Assembly (NCBI GenBank): GCA_017439305.1
Contig: JAFSJK010000034.1
Location: forward strand, 41,175-105,174
Origin: Bacteroidales bacterium
GTDB lineage: Bacteria; Bacteroidota; Bacteroidia; Bacteroidales; UBA932
Reading direction: 5' to 3'
DNA length: 64,000 bases
This document shows, in pieces, positions 38,270-46,855 of this stretch (position 1 is its first letter; the number at the start of each line of letters is the position of its first letter). A program made the position numbers and the translations under genes. Under the pieces are notes generated by a model. It had not been told where the DNA came from, did no database searches, and worked only from the letters and a program-made list of their open reading frames with translations.

Positions 38270-39669
38270 AGGACTGGAAAAGACATATCGGCCCCATAGC
38301 ATCCGTCCTGGCCTTTCTGGCCGCCTACGGATTTTTCCAGTTCGCCTACCCGTATCACCTGATGCGGAGGGAGCAGATGACGCTGTTCCTGTTCGATGGC
38401 GACTATATCCGGCAGACTTACCGGGGAAGCGGATGGCTGGCCCGTTTTGTCTGCGATTTCCTGGACCAGTTTTTCCACCTCCCGGTCGTAGGACCGTTGG
38501 TGGTGGCTTTGCTTTTGACGGCCATCGGTGTCGTTACCTACCGGATTATCCGTCATTTCCTGGGGAAGTGGCCCTCCTTCGCCGTGGCTGCCCTCGTTTT
38601 TGCCTGGTCTTTCCTTCGGGAGACGGAAAACCTGTACAGCACCCGCTATACGCTCGTCGTCCTGGGTTATCTTGCCCTGCTCCTGCTGGCCCTTCAGCCG
38701 CGTAAGGGGTGGCTCAAGGTGGCTTCGCTGGCCGTGCTGGCCGGTTTCGGCGTCTGGTCCCTGGGTTCACCGGTCCAACGGTATTACGGCAAGGCGTGGG
38801 GAATGCCGGAGGTCCGGTATGACCGCATGATCGGCCTGGATACGGAAGTGGCGCGGGAGAATTGGGACCGGGTCCTCCGGCTGTCGGAGAAGGATCTCCA
38901 TATGACGGAGGCGAGCTATTGCTACAACCTCGCGAATGCGAAGAAAGGAAAGCTCGGAAGCGGTTTGTTCAAGCATTCCCAGGACGGGGTCAACAGCCTC
39001 TTCATCCGCGTGTCCACCGACCGGTCGCCCTTTTCCAACGGCATAGCGGGAGAGGTTTGGTACCAGCTGGGGGATATGACCATCGCGGAGCAGAGCGCCA
39101 TCATCGCCCTGCAGGCGTCTCCCAAGCACACCGGTGCGCGGTACATCAAGCGGCTCGCGGAGGCGAACCTGGTTTCCGGAGAGGCGGCATCGGCCCGGAA
39201 ATACCTGAATTTACTGAGCAGGACCCTCTTCTACGGGCGCTGGGCAAGGCAGATGATGCCGCTCATCCAGCCCGATCAGCCGGATGAAAGGCTTGCCGGC
39301 AGCCGGAAAAGGCTATCCCACGAAGATTTCGTGCATTATTCCACCCGTCCCCGGCCCGTCCTGAAGGGTTTGCTGGAGGCCGATCCTTCCAATACCGTCG
39401 CCCTCGAATACTTGCTTTGCTATGACCTGATGAACCTGGACCTGGACCATTTCATGGAGGACTATCCCCGCTGGGTCCAGCCTGCCGGCATCTACCGGGA
39501 GGCCGTCCTCATCTGGCTCAGCCTGAATGACCGGCTGGACGCGGAGCATCTGCTGTCCTTCGGCCTGGACCGCGAAGCCGTGGACCGGATGGAACGGTTC
39601 TTCCGGAATCCCTCCGCTTTCCGCGATTCCTACTGGTACTATTATCTGAATGCCATGGAGGAGGAATAA
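38266..39669 (+). CDS. DUF6057-like multi-pass membrane protein with TPR-like C-terminal domain
   Basis: The function is unknown. The first about 165 residues hold several hydrophobic helices: near 10-30 'ASVLAFLAAYGFFQFAYPYH', 70-90 'VVGPLVVALLLTAIGVVTYR', about 100-115, and 125-170 'TLVVLGYLALLLLALQP' and 'VASLAVLAGFGVWSLGS'. A soluble about 300-residue domain follows, with helix pairs like TPRs ('MTIAEQSAIIALQASPKHTGARYIKRLAEANL', split in the protein by short turns). The overall look fits the DUF6057 family of Bacteroidota. The start codon overlaps the BD-FAE stop by 4 bases. The heme-motif propeller lipoprotein follows 3 bases after its stop, so the two are presumably made and used together, perhaps in the cell envelope. 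Confidence 0.75.
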   Translation: MKDWKRHIGPIASVLAFLAAYGFFQFAYPYHLMRREQMTLFLFDGDYIRQTYRGSGWLARFVCDFLDQFFHLPVVGPLVVALLLTAIGVVTYRIIRHFLGKWPSFAVAALVFAWSFLRETENLYSTRYTLVVLGYLALLLLALQPRKGWLKVASLAVLAGFGVWSLGSPVQRYYGKAWGMPEVRYDRMIGLDTEVARENWDRVLRLSEKDLHMTEASYCYNLANAKKGKLGSGLFKHSQDGVNSLFIRVSTDRSPFSNGIAGEVWYQLGDMTIAEQSAIIALQASPKHTGARYIKRLAEANLVSGEAASARKYLNLLSRTLFYGRWARQMMPLIQPDQPDERLAGSRKRLSHEDFVHYSTRPRPVLKGLLEADPSNTVALEYLLCYDLMNLDLDHFMEDYPRWVQPAGIYREAVLIWLSLNDRLDAEHLLSFGLDREAVDRMERFFRNPSAFRDSYWYYYLNAMEEE

Positions 39670-39672
39670 ACG

Positions 39673-41139
39673 ATGATGAAACGATTCTTTGGATATCTGA
39701 CCCTCCTCGCCCTTTTCCTTGCAGCGGGGTGCAGCCAGGCGGACCTGGCTGACGTGCCCGACGGCAGTGAAGGTCCCCTTGTCATCTATCCCGATTACAA
39801 GGAGGTGACCATCCCTGCGAACATCGCTCCGCTGAACTTCCGGTACGCGATGAAGGGTGTACGGAAGGCCTCGACGACATTTGTCCTGGATGGGAAGTCT
39901 GTTAAAATCAAGGGGTTGGAGGTAGAATGGCGCCTGGGAAAATGGAAGGAATTCCTCTCGGATGCGGCCGGTAAGATCATCCGCGTGGAGGCGGAGGCCC
40001 TGGTAGACGGGAAGAAGGTGACGGATGCCTGGTCCATCCGGGTGAGCACGGATTCCATCGACGGATACCTGACCTACCGCCTCATCGAACCCGCGTACCA
40101 GATGTGGAACGAGGTTTCCATCGAGGAGCGCTGCATCGAGGATTTCCGGGAGACGACGATCTGCGACCATCAGCATACGGAAAACGCCTGCATGAACTGT
40201 CATGTCCACGGTCAGCAGCGGGGTGACTATTCCCTGTACTATATCCGCGGGCCGCATGGAGGCGCGATCCTGAACAAGGACGGAGCGCTCCGCAAACTCA
40301 CGCTGAATGCCGAGGGGATGCTCTCCGGTACCGTGTACGGGGAACTTCATCCGTCTGGCCGTTTCGGCGTATTCTCCACGAACATCATCCTTCCGGGCTT
40401 CCATACGATGGCGGGCAACCGGATGGAAGTGTTCGATTCCGCCTCGGACCTGACCGTCGCGGACTTCGACAACAATGTGATGGTCAATGTCCCGCACGTC
40501 GCCCGGGCCGATGCCTGGGAGACTTTCCCTTGTTTCTCCGCGGATGGAAGCGCCGTTTTCTACTGCGTGGCGGACACGGTCTCGCTGCCGCGTCAGGTCC
40601 AGGAAGTCCGGTATTCGCTGATGCGGGCTCCTTTCGATGCCACGGACGGCCGGATCGGCGAACAGGCGGACACCGTCTGGAGCGGACCTGCCCATCATGC
40701 TTCCGCCTGTCATCCCAAGGCCTCTCCGGACGGACGCTGGCTTCTTTTCACCGTTTCCGACTACGGTACTTTCCCGCTTTTCCATACCGAATCCACCCTG
40801 AACCTGGTGGACCTCCAGACCGGAGAAGTCCGGCCGCTGAATGAGATAAAGGGCGATAAATCAGACACCTATCACAGCTGGTCCTCCAATTCCCGCTGGT
40901 TCGTCTTCGCGAGCAAACGGGGTGACGGCATGTATGGCAAGCCCTACTTCAGCCACCTGGATGAGAACGGCGTACCCTCCAAGCCCTTCGTCCTCCCGCA
41001 GAAGTCCTCCCGCTTCTACGAATATAATCTCAAGTCCTTCAACATTCCCGACCTGGGGAACGCTTCCACCGGCATGACGGTCCGGGACGCGAGGCGGATG
41101 TTCAAGAGCGAAAACGAGCCGTTCAAACAAGCTTTTTAA
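39673..41139 (+). CDS. TolB/PD40-like beta-propeller lipoprotein with a c-type heme motif (CxxCH)
   Basis: The function is unknown. The lipoprotein signal MMKRFFGYLTLLALFLAAGC puts the lipid on Cys20. An N-terminal beta domain (about 35-125) is followed by an 'ENACMNCHVHGQ' segment holding CxxCH at residues 173-177 (Cys173, Cys176, His177), the signature for covalent c-type heme. The remaining about 300 residues form PD40/TolB-like propeller blades ('GELHPSGRFGVFSTNII', 'FPCFSADGSAVFYCVAD', 'HPKASPDGRWLLFTVSDYG', 'YHSWSSNSRWFVFASKRG'). It sits between a DUF6057-like membrane protein (3 bases upstream) and a double GH43 (10 bases downstream). A heme protein among arabinoxylan hydrolases is odd; whether heme is attached is not shown by sequence. 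Confidence 0.78.
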   Translation: MMKRFFGYLTLLALFLAAGCSQADLADVPDGSEGPLVIYPDYKEVTIPANIAPLNFRYAMKGVRKASTTFVLDGKSVKIKGLEVEWRLGKWKEFLSDAAGKIIRVEAEALVDGKKVTDAWSIRVSTDSIDGYLTYRLIEPAYQMWNEVSIEERCIEDFRETTICDHQHTENACMNCHVHGQQRGDYSLYYIRGPHGGAILNKDGALRKLTLNAEGMLSGTVYGELHPSGRFGVFSTNIILPGFHTMAGNRMEVFDSASDLTVADFDNNVMVNVPHVARADAWETFPCFSADGSAVFYCVADTVSLPRQVQEVRYSLMRAPFDATDGRIGEQADTVWSGPAHHASACHPKASPDGRWLLFTVSDYGTFPLFHTESTLNLVDLQTGEVRPLNEIKGDKSDTYHSWSSNSRWFVFASKRGDGMYGKPYFSHLDENGVPSKPFVLPQKSSRFYEYNLKSFNIPDLGNASTGMTVRDARRMFKSENEPFKQAF

Positions 41140-41149
41140 CCACTGCTTT

Positions 41150-43750
41150 ATGAAAAGGATCTGCACCTGTCTGGCCCTTGTGGCTTTCCTGCCGCTCGGG
41201 GCCCAGAATCCCGTCATCGGTACTTCCTTCACGCCTGACCCGGCACCGTACGTGCATGGGGACAAGGTCTATCTGTTCGTGGATCACGATGAAGACGATG
41301 CCGTGTACTTCAAGATGAAGGACTGGCAACTGTACAGTACGGAAGACATGGTCAACTGGACTTACCTCGGAACACCCGTTTCCACGGCTACGTTCCCGTG
41401 GGCCTTCCAGGGCGACCGCGCCTGGGCCTCGCAGGCCGTGGAGCGGAACGGGAAATGGTACTGGTACGTGTGTCTCACCGAGGCTGCAACCCGGGCCGAT
41501 GCCCTGGCGGTTGCAGTGGCCGACCGGCCGGAGGGTCCCTACGAGGATGCCATCGGCGGTCCGCTGGCAACGGGGTTCTCGTTCATCGATCCGACGGTTT
41601 TCATCGACGATGACGGTACTCCCTGGCTTTTCTGGGGTAACAAGGGCTGCTGGTACGGCAAGCTGGGCGATGACATGGTTTCTTTCCCGGATGGTTATCA
41701 GGAAGTTCCTGGTTTTCACGACCCTGCATGCTTCGGCCCTGCATCGATGAAGCCGGACTGGTCCGACGGAGGAAAGGAGAAGATGATGGTCGGGTATGAG
41801 GAAGGACCCTGGTTGACGAAACGGGACGGCCTGTATTATCTGGTCTATCCTGCCGGGGGCGTGCCTGAGCATATGGCCTATTCCACCTCAACTTCCATCC
41901 ATGGTCCCTGGCAATACCGCGGCCGGATCATGGACGAGGCGGAGAACAGCTTTACCATCCATGGCGGCAACATCACCTTCCGGGGGCATCATTACATGTT
42001 CTACCACAATGGGAAACTGCCTAACGGCGGCGGATTCAGGCGGGCCACCTGCGTGGAGGAATTCACCTTCGGGGCCGATGGATCCATTCCCTTCATCCCT
42101 TTCACGGAAAAGGGTGTGGATCCGCTTCAGACGCTGAATCCTTACGTAATGACCCAGGCCGAGACCATGGCCGCCTCCTACGGACTCAAGACGGACCGCC
42201 TTCCCGGTGACTGCCACTGGGTGACCTCGGTCCACAATGGTGACTGGCTGAAGGTGCGGAATGTGGATTTCGGCGACGAACCGGCCGTGCTGGTGTCGCT
42301 GGAGATGCTGAATTTCAAGCATCCCGGCACTGTGGACTTTTTTCTGGACGCGCTGGACGGCCGTCCGGTCGCTTCCGTTCCGGTGAATGGGGAGAACATG
42401 CTGGTCAAGGCACCCGTCTCCGACCGGGCGGTGGGTGTCCACGACCTGTACCTGCTGTTCCGCGGGGGCGACGACGAACTCTTCGACCTGGACTGGTGGG
42501 TGTTCAACCACCACCTGAACATGCCGCTCATCCAGACGAAATTCACGGCGGACCCGGCGCCGATGGTCTATGACGGGACGGTGTACCTGTACACCACCCA
42601 CGACGAGGATGGTGCCGAAGGTTTCCAGATGTTCGACTGGCTCCTGTATACGTCGACGGACATGGTGAACTGGACGGACCACGGTGCTGTCGCCTCCCTG
42701 GACGATTTTGCCTGGTATGACGGTAAGAACGGCGCCTGGGCCGAGTGTGTCGTGGAGCGTGGCGGCAAGTTTTACATGTACTGCCCCATCCACGGGCATG
42801 GAATCGGCGTCCTGGTGGCGGATTCGCCTTTCGGGCCCTTCAAGGATCCGCTCGGGCATCCGCTCGTGTGGCAGAAGGAGCACTGGGAGGACATCGACCC
42901 GTCCGTGTTCATCGACGATGACGGCCAGGCCTATATGTACTGGGGGAATCCGCATGTGTACTGGGTGCGTCTGAACGAGGACATGGTTTCCGTCGACGGA
43001 GAGATCCATCGGATTGACTATCCCATCGACACTTACCAGGAAGGGCCTTGGTTCTACAAGCACAATGGGAAGTACTACCTTGCTTTTGCATCCACTTGCT
43101 GCCCGGAGGGCATCGGCTATGCGATGAGTGATTCGCCGGTTGGGCCGTGGAAGTCGATGGGCGCCATCATGGACCGCACCTGGCGTACCCGGGGCAACCA
43201 TCCCGGCATCATCGAGTATAAGGGACAGTCGTACGTGTTCGGTCTCAATTACGACCTGATGCACTTGAAAACCTTCAAACACGCTGAGCAGCGGAGCGTT
43301 TCCGCAGCGCCAATGTACTACGAGCCGGACGGCTCCATCCGGAAAGTCCCGTATTGGCTGGACAATGTCTTGGAGCAGGTCGGGACTTTCGACCCCTTCC
43401 GCAAGGTGGAGGCCGAGACGATGGCGTGGGGCTATGGCCTCAAGACAGACGTCGTGGAAGGACGCGGCATCGTGCTGCGGGATATCGATGCCGGGGAGCA
43501 TCTGCTTATCAAGGGGGTCGACTTCGGCCGGGGAGCCCGCAAGTTCACGGCTTCAGTCGAAGGCGCTGCGACCATCGAAATCCGGCTGGACGCGGTGGAC
43601 GGTCCGCTTTGCGGGGTTCTTACGGCGAAAGCCGGCAAGGGCTTCCAGGAAGCCTCCTGCCGGCTGAAAGGCGCCGCTGGCGTCCACGACCTCTATTTCG
43701 TCTTCAAGTCCGGCGGTTTCCGCTGGGACTGGTGGAAGATGGCGCGCTAA
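41150..43750 (+). CDS. Tandem double GH43: GH43-CBM6-GH43-CBM6
   Basis: This secreted 866-residue protein is an internal duplication of a GH43-CBM6 unit. After a signal peptide (MKRICTCLALVAFLPLGA-Q) come GH43-a (about 20-335), CBM6-a (about 340-455), GH43-b (about 463-740) and CBM6-b (about 745-866). Both propellers keep all three catalytic acids. In a these are Asp in 'FTPDPAPYVHGD', Asp in 'FIDPTVFIDDDG' and Glu in 'YEEGPWLTKRDGLYYL'; in b 'FTADPAPMVYDG', 'DIDPSVFIDDDG' and 'YQEGPWFYKHNGKYYL'. The copies have diverged clearly, so different specificities are possible. A GH43_29-like group with arabinofuranosidase or xylosidase activity is likely. It is the last gene of the operon and its stop overlaps the convergent GH43 gene. 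Confidence 0.9.
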   Translation: MKRICTCLALVAFLPLGAQNPVIGTSFTPDPAPYVHGDKVYLFVDHDEDDAVYFKMKDWQLYSTEDMVNWTYLGTPVSTATFPWAFQGDRAWASQAVERNGKWYWYVCLTEAATRADALAVAVADRPEGPYEDAIGGPLATGFSFIDPTVFIDDDGTPWLFWGNKGCWYGKLGDDMVSFPDGYQEVPGFHDPACFGPASMKPDWSDGGKEKMMVGYEEGPWLTKRDGLYYLVYPAGGVPEHMAYSTSTSIHGPWQYRGRIMDEAENSFTIHGGNITFRGHHYMFYHNGKLPNGGGFRRATCVEEFTFGADGSIPFIPFTEKGVDPLQTLNPYVMTQAETMAASYGLKTDRLPGDCHWVTSVHNGDWLKVRNVDFGDEPAVLVSLEMLNFKHPGTVDFFLDALDGRPVASVPVNGENMLVKAPVSDRAVGVHDLYLLFRGGDDELFDLDWWVFNHHLNMPLIQTKFTADPAPMVYDGTVYLYTTHDEDGAEGFQMFDWLLYTSTDMVNWTDHGAVASLDDFAWYDGKNGAWAECVVERGGKFYMYCPIHGHGIGVLVADSPFGPFKDPLGHPLVWQKEHWEDIDPSVFIDDDGQAYMYWGNPHVYWVRLNEDMVSVDGEIHRIDYPIDTYQEGPWFYKHNGKYYLAFASTCCPEGIGYAMSDSPVGPWKSMGAIMDRTWRTRGNHPGIIEYKGQSYVFGLNYDLMHLKTFKHAEQRSVSAAPMYYEPDGSIRKVPYWLDNVLEQVGTFDPFRKVEAETMAWGYGLKTDVVEGRGIVLRDIDAGEHLLIKGVDFGRGARKFTASVEGAATIEIRLDAVDGPLCGVLTAKAGKGFQEASCRLKGAAGVHDLYFVFKSGGFRWDWWKMAR

Positions 43751-45303
43751 TACACCCGCTGGTGGAACCAGTCGAAATCCGCTATGCCGCCCTCCCCGAG
43801 GGTGGCATAGTTGTATAGCGCACTGCGGTAGCCGGTGAAGTAGTCCAGCGTGAAGCGCATGGAGAGCACGCAATCGGCTTCCGTCCAGTTTTCTCCATCG
43901 AAAGACCAGCCGAAGAAAGCCGTATCAGGCTCGTCGCCTTCTTCCTGCGGCGTAAAGACGTAACGGATCCGGAGATATACCTCATTCGCATCCACCGGGA
44001 CCTCAGAAACGGTTTCCTCACCCAAACGGACCACGATCTGCCGGCTTCCGTCGGAATCGATCCGCATGCCTACGCGGCCGCTCCGGCTCTGGAAAGCGGC
44101 GAGGCCGGCTTCGTCACCGGGTTTCATCCCGGATGCATCCAGCAGGGTTTCGCTGACGCAGCGGGGGCCGACGGTGCGTTGGGTAAGGGTACCTCGGGCG
44201 TCCGCGAGTCCGGTGGCCTGCGCGGCGCGCAGCCGCAGCCAGCCGGGCCGTTCTTCGAGCGACCAGCCCTCCGGAGCCTTGTGGTTCCACTGCCAGACCA
44301 GTGCCAGTTTCCCGCTGTCGAATTCGTCATTGTCCCAGACATAGTCACGGCCCTGAGCCGGCAGATTCACCGTCACTTCCTCCAGCGGAACGCCGTTTTC
44401 GCCCATGATCGGCCAGCCGTCCACCCAGGTGACGGGCTGGATGGTGGGAATCCGTCCTACGGCGCCGTGGTCCTGGAACTGGATGGCGTACCAGTCGCCG
44501 GACTGCGTCTCGACGAGGGGGCCTTGCGCGATACCGTCGGTCCGGCCGCCCAGCGTGCCCTGGAGCACGACCTTGGACTCGTACGGCCCTTCGATGCTCT
44601 TGCTCCGCCAGACCGTAGCCGTCCGGGGCTTATCCCGCGGCCAGTCAATCTCCAGTACGTAATAGTACTCTCCGATGTGGTAGAAATGCGCTCCTTCCGC
44701 CCGGAGCATCCAGCCTTCGCGGGGGGACTCGATGATGGTGCGGGCTTCCGCACCGGCCTTGATGGCGCTGCCGTCCGGCTCAAGTTCCACCAGCTGCAGG
44801 TTTCCGTTGCCCCAGACCACCCAGAGGCGGTCGTCATCGAATAACAGGGATGCGTCATGCATGAAGTATCCCTCGATCACGTTCCGCTCCCAAGGGCCGT
44901 TCACGATGTCCTTCGTACGGTACAGGTAGGTCTTTTGCTGGTCATTGGCCACAAACAGGGCATAGTAGGTTCCGTCGTGGTAGCGGAGCGTCGTCGCCCA
45001 TTGGCCTTTCCCGTAGGCATTCTTTCCATCCCGGAGGTTGTAGATGTCATCGTCCTCCAGCAGGTCGTAGATGTAACTGACGATTTCCCAGTGAACGAGG
45101 TCACGGGAATGCATGACCGGCGCGCCGGGACAGAAGTACATCGTGGTGGATACCATGTAGTAATCTTCGCCCACGCGGATGATGTCGGGGTCCGGAATAT
45201 CCGTGTAGGTGAGCGGATTCACGGCCACTTGCGTCTGAGGAGACGCAACGCAGCCTGCCGCGAGTACGAGGCAGGCTGCGAGCAGTAACAGACTGTGTTT
45301 CAT
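43747..45303 (-). CDS. GH43_12-like alpha-L-arabinofuranosidase/xylosidase, lipoprotein
   Basis: Last gene of the minus-strand arabinan operon. The lipoprotein signal is MKHSLLLLAACLVLAAGC. The GH43 acids are Asp in 'YTDIPDPDIIRVGEDYYMV', Asp in 'FMHDASLLFDDDRLWVVWG' and Glu in 'LRAEGAHFYHIGEYYYVL'. A large C-terminal beta-sandwich of GH43_C2 type (about 320-518, 'LALVWQWNHKAPEGWSL' to 'YATLGEGGIADFDWFHQRVY') completes the architecture common in subfamily 12. Family members remove arabinose or xylose from side chains. The start is 1 base after the GH51 stop. Its TAG overlaps the TAA of the convergent double GH43 by 3 of 4 shared bases (43747-43750). Confidence 0.88.
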   Translation of the reverse strand: MKHSLLLLAACLVLAAGCVASPQTQVAVNPLTYTDIPDPDIIRVGEDYYMVSTTMYFCPGAPVMHSRDLVHWEIVSYIYDLLEDDDIYNLRDGKNAYGKGQWATTLRYHDGTYYALFVANDQQKTYLYRTKDIVNGPWERNVIEGYFMHDASLLFDDDRLWVVWGNGNLQLVELEPDGSAIKAGAEARTIIESPREGWMLRAEGAHFYHIGEYYYVLEIDWPRDKPRTATVWRSKSIEGPYESKVVLQGTLGGRTDGIAQGPLVETQSGDWYAIQFQDHGAVGRIPTIQPVTWVDGWPIMGENGVPLEEVTVNLPAQGRDYVWDNDEFDSGKLALVWQWNHKAPEGWSLEERPGWLRLRAAQATGLADARGTLTQRTVGPRCVSETLLDASGMKPGDEAGLAAFQSRSGRVGMRIDSDGSRQIVVRLGEETVSEVPVDANEVYLRIRYVFTPQEEGDEPDTAFFGWSFDGENWTEADCVLSMRFTLDYFTGYRSALYNYATLGEGGIADFDWFHQRVY

Positions 45304-45304
45304 C

Positions 45305-46840
45305 TTACTGGATTTCCAGCACGACGACCGAGGCGGCGGGCAGGGTGAGTTTCACGCTCTTGCCGGAAGCCTTGGCGCCCGTGAAGGCGGCAGGGGCGAC
45401 GGCGGGAGCCTTGCCGAAGTCGTTGTAAGCGTCAATACGGTCAGCCTTCAGGATCTCGCCGGTGACGCTCTTGGGCTTGAGCTGGTCGAAGTTCAGTTCC
45501 ACGGTGACGGGCTTGTCCAGATACGGGTTCGCGAGGGAAACGTGGAGTTTGCCGGAAGCGTCGCAGGAGGCGCAGGCGCTGAAGTCGTCCATGATGCGGC
45601 CTTCGGCGGAGACGATGCTTCCTGTCCTGTAGTCGGAAGGAACGTACGTGGCGTTCTGGTGGACGTTGAACATCCGGAACACGTGGTAGGTCGGAGTCAG
45701 GACCATCCGGGGACCGTCGGTGAGGACCATGGCCTGGAGCACGTTCACGATCTGGGCGATGTTCGCCATCTTCAGACGGTCGGTGTGCTTCTGGAAGATG
45801 TTGAGGTTCAAGGCCGCGACCATCGCGTCACGCATCGTGTTCTGCTGGAACAGCCAGCCGGGGTTGGTGCCGGGCTCCACGTCGAACCAGGTGCCCCATT
45901 CATCCAGAAGGAGGGCGACGCGCTTCTGCGGGTCGTAGGCGTCCATGATGGCGAAATGGTTCTTCAGGACTTCCTCGATCTCCACGGTCTTGGCGAGGAC
46001 GTTGTAGTACTCTTCCGGGGTGAACTGCGTGGCGGAACCCTTGCTGCCCGTCCAGCCCTTGCAGGTGTAGTAGTGCAGGGAGAGGCCGTGCATCTTGTTG
46101 CCGGCTTTCTGCATCATCACCTTCGTCCAGTTGTAGTCATAGTCGGAAGCACCGCAGGCGACCTTGAAAACGCGGTTGCCGCTGTAGTTGCGGGCATAGA
46201 GGGCGTAACGCTTGTACACGTCGGCATAGTAGTCGGCCGTCATGTCGCCACCGCAGCCCCAGGTTTCGTTGCCCACGCCCAGGTACTTTACCTTCCAGGG
46301 CTTTTCCCGGCCGTTCTTGGCGCGGAGTTCTGCCATCGAGCCGGCCTCGGCGGTCATGTACTCAACCCACTTGGCCAGTTCTTCCACGGTGCCGGAACCC
46401 ACGTTGCCGGAGATGTACGGCTGGGTTCCCAGCATTTCGCAGAGGTTCAGGAACTCGTGCGTGCCGAAGGAATTGTCTTCCAGGGTACTGCCCCAGTTGT
46501 TGTTCACGAGCTTCGGCCGGTTTTCCTGCGGGCCGATGCCGTCCATCCAGTGGTACTCGTCGGCAAAGCAGCCGCCCGGCCAGCGGAGGACGGGAACCTT
46601 CAGTTCCTTGAGGGCGTTCAGCACGTCGGTGCGGTAGCCGTCCACGTTGGGAATGGAGGAGTCCTTGCCCACCCAGATGCCTTCATAGATGCACTTCCCG
46701 AGGTGCTCGGAGAACTGTCCATAGATTTCGGCCGGGATGACCGGCTGGTCCTGGGCCGTCTCGTGGACGGCGACCTTGACCTGCGCAGAGGCGGTCAGGA
46801 CGGCGGCAAGCGCCGCGAGGAAGGTCAGTGTCTTTTTCAT
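45305..46840 (-). CDS. GH51 alpha-L-arabinofuranosidase
   Basis: GH51 retaining enzymes release terminal arabinofuranose from arabinan and arabinoxylan. A signal peptide ([20 protein letters not shown]) predicts periplasmic export, so this is not the cytoplasmic form. Landmarks are '[20 protein letters not shown]', '[17 protein letters not shown]', the acid/base Glu in '[13 protein letters not shown]', 'LHYYTC', and the nucleophile Glu in '[11 protein letters not shown]'. The protein ends with a C-terminal beta domain ('[15 protein letters not shown]'). Its 511 residues are normal for the shorter GH51 form. It lies 15 bases after the arabinanase-like gene in the same operon, and a second GH51 at 59182 has a different N-terminal layout. 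Confidence 0.95.
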   Translation of the reverse strand: MKKTLTFLAALAAVLTASAQVKVAVHETAQDQPVIPAEIYGQFSEHLGKCIYEGIWVGKDSSIPNVDGYRTDVLNALKELKVPVLRWPGGCFADEYHWMDGIGPQENRPKLVNNNWGSTLEDNSFGTHEFLNLCEMLGTQPYISGNVGSGTVEELAKWVEYMTAEAGSMAELRAKNGREKPWKVKYLGVGNETWGCGGDMTADYYADVYKRYALYARNYSGNRVFKVACGASDYDYNWTKVMMQKAGNKMHGLSLHYYTCKGWTGSKGSATQFTPEEYYNVLAKTVEIEEVLKNHFAIMDAYDPQKRVALLLDEWGTWFDVEPGTNPGWLFQQNTMRDAMVAALNLNIFQKHTDRLKMANIAQIVNVLQAMVLTDGPRMVLTPTYHVFRMFNVHQNATYVPSDYRTGSIVSAEGRIMDDFSACASCDASGKLHVSLANPYLDKPVTVELNFDQLKPKSVTGEILKADRIDAYNDFGKAPAVAPAAFTGAKASGKSVKLTLPAASVVVLEIQ

Positions 46841-46855
46841 ATCAGCGTGTTTGGA

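Noticed and set aside
39673-41139. Multiheme cytochrome
   Set aside because: Only one CxxCH motif is present; the rest is a propeller lipoprotein.
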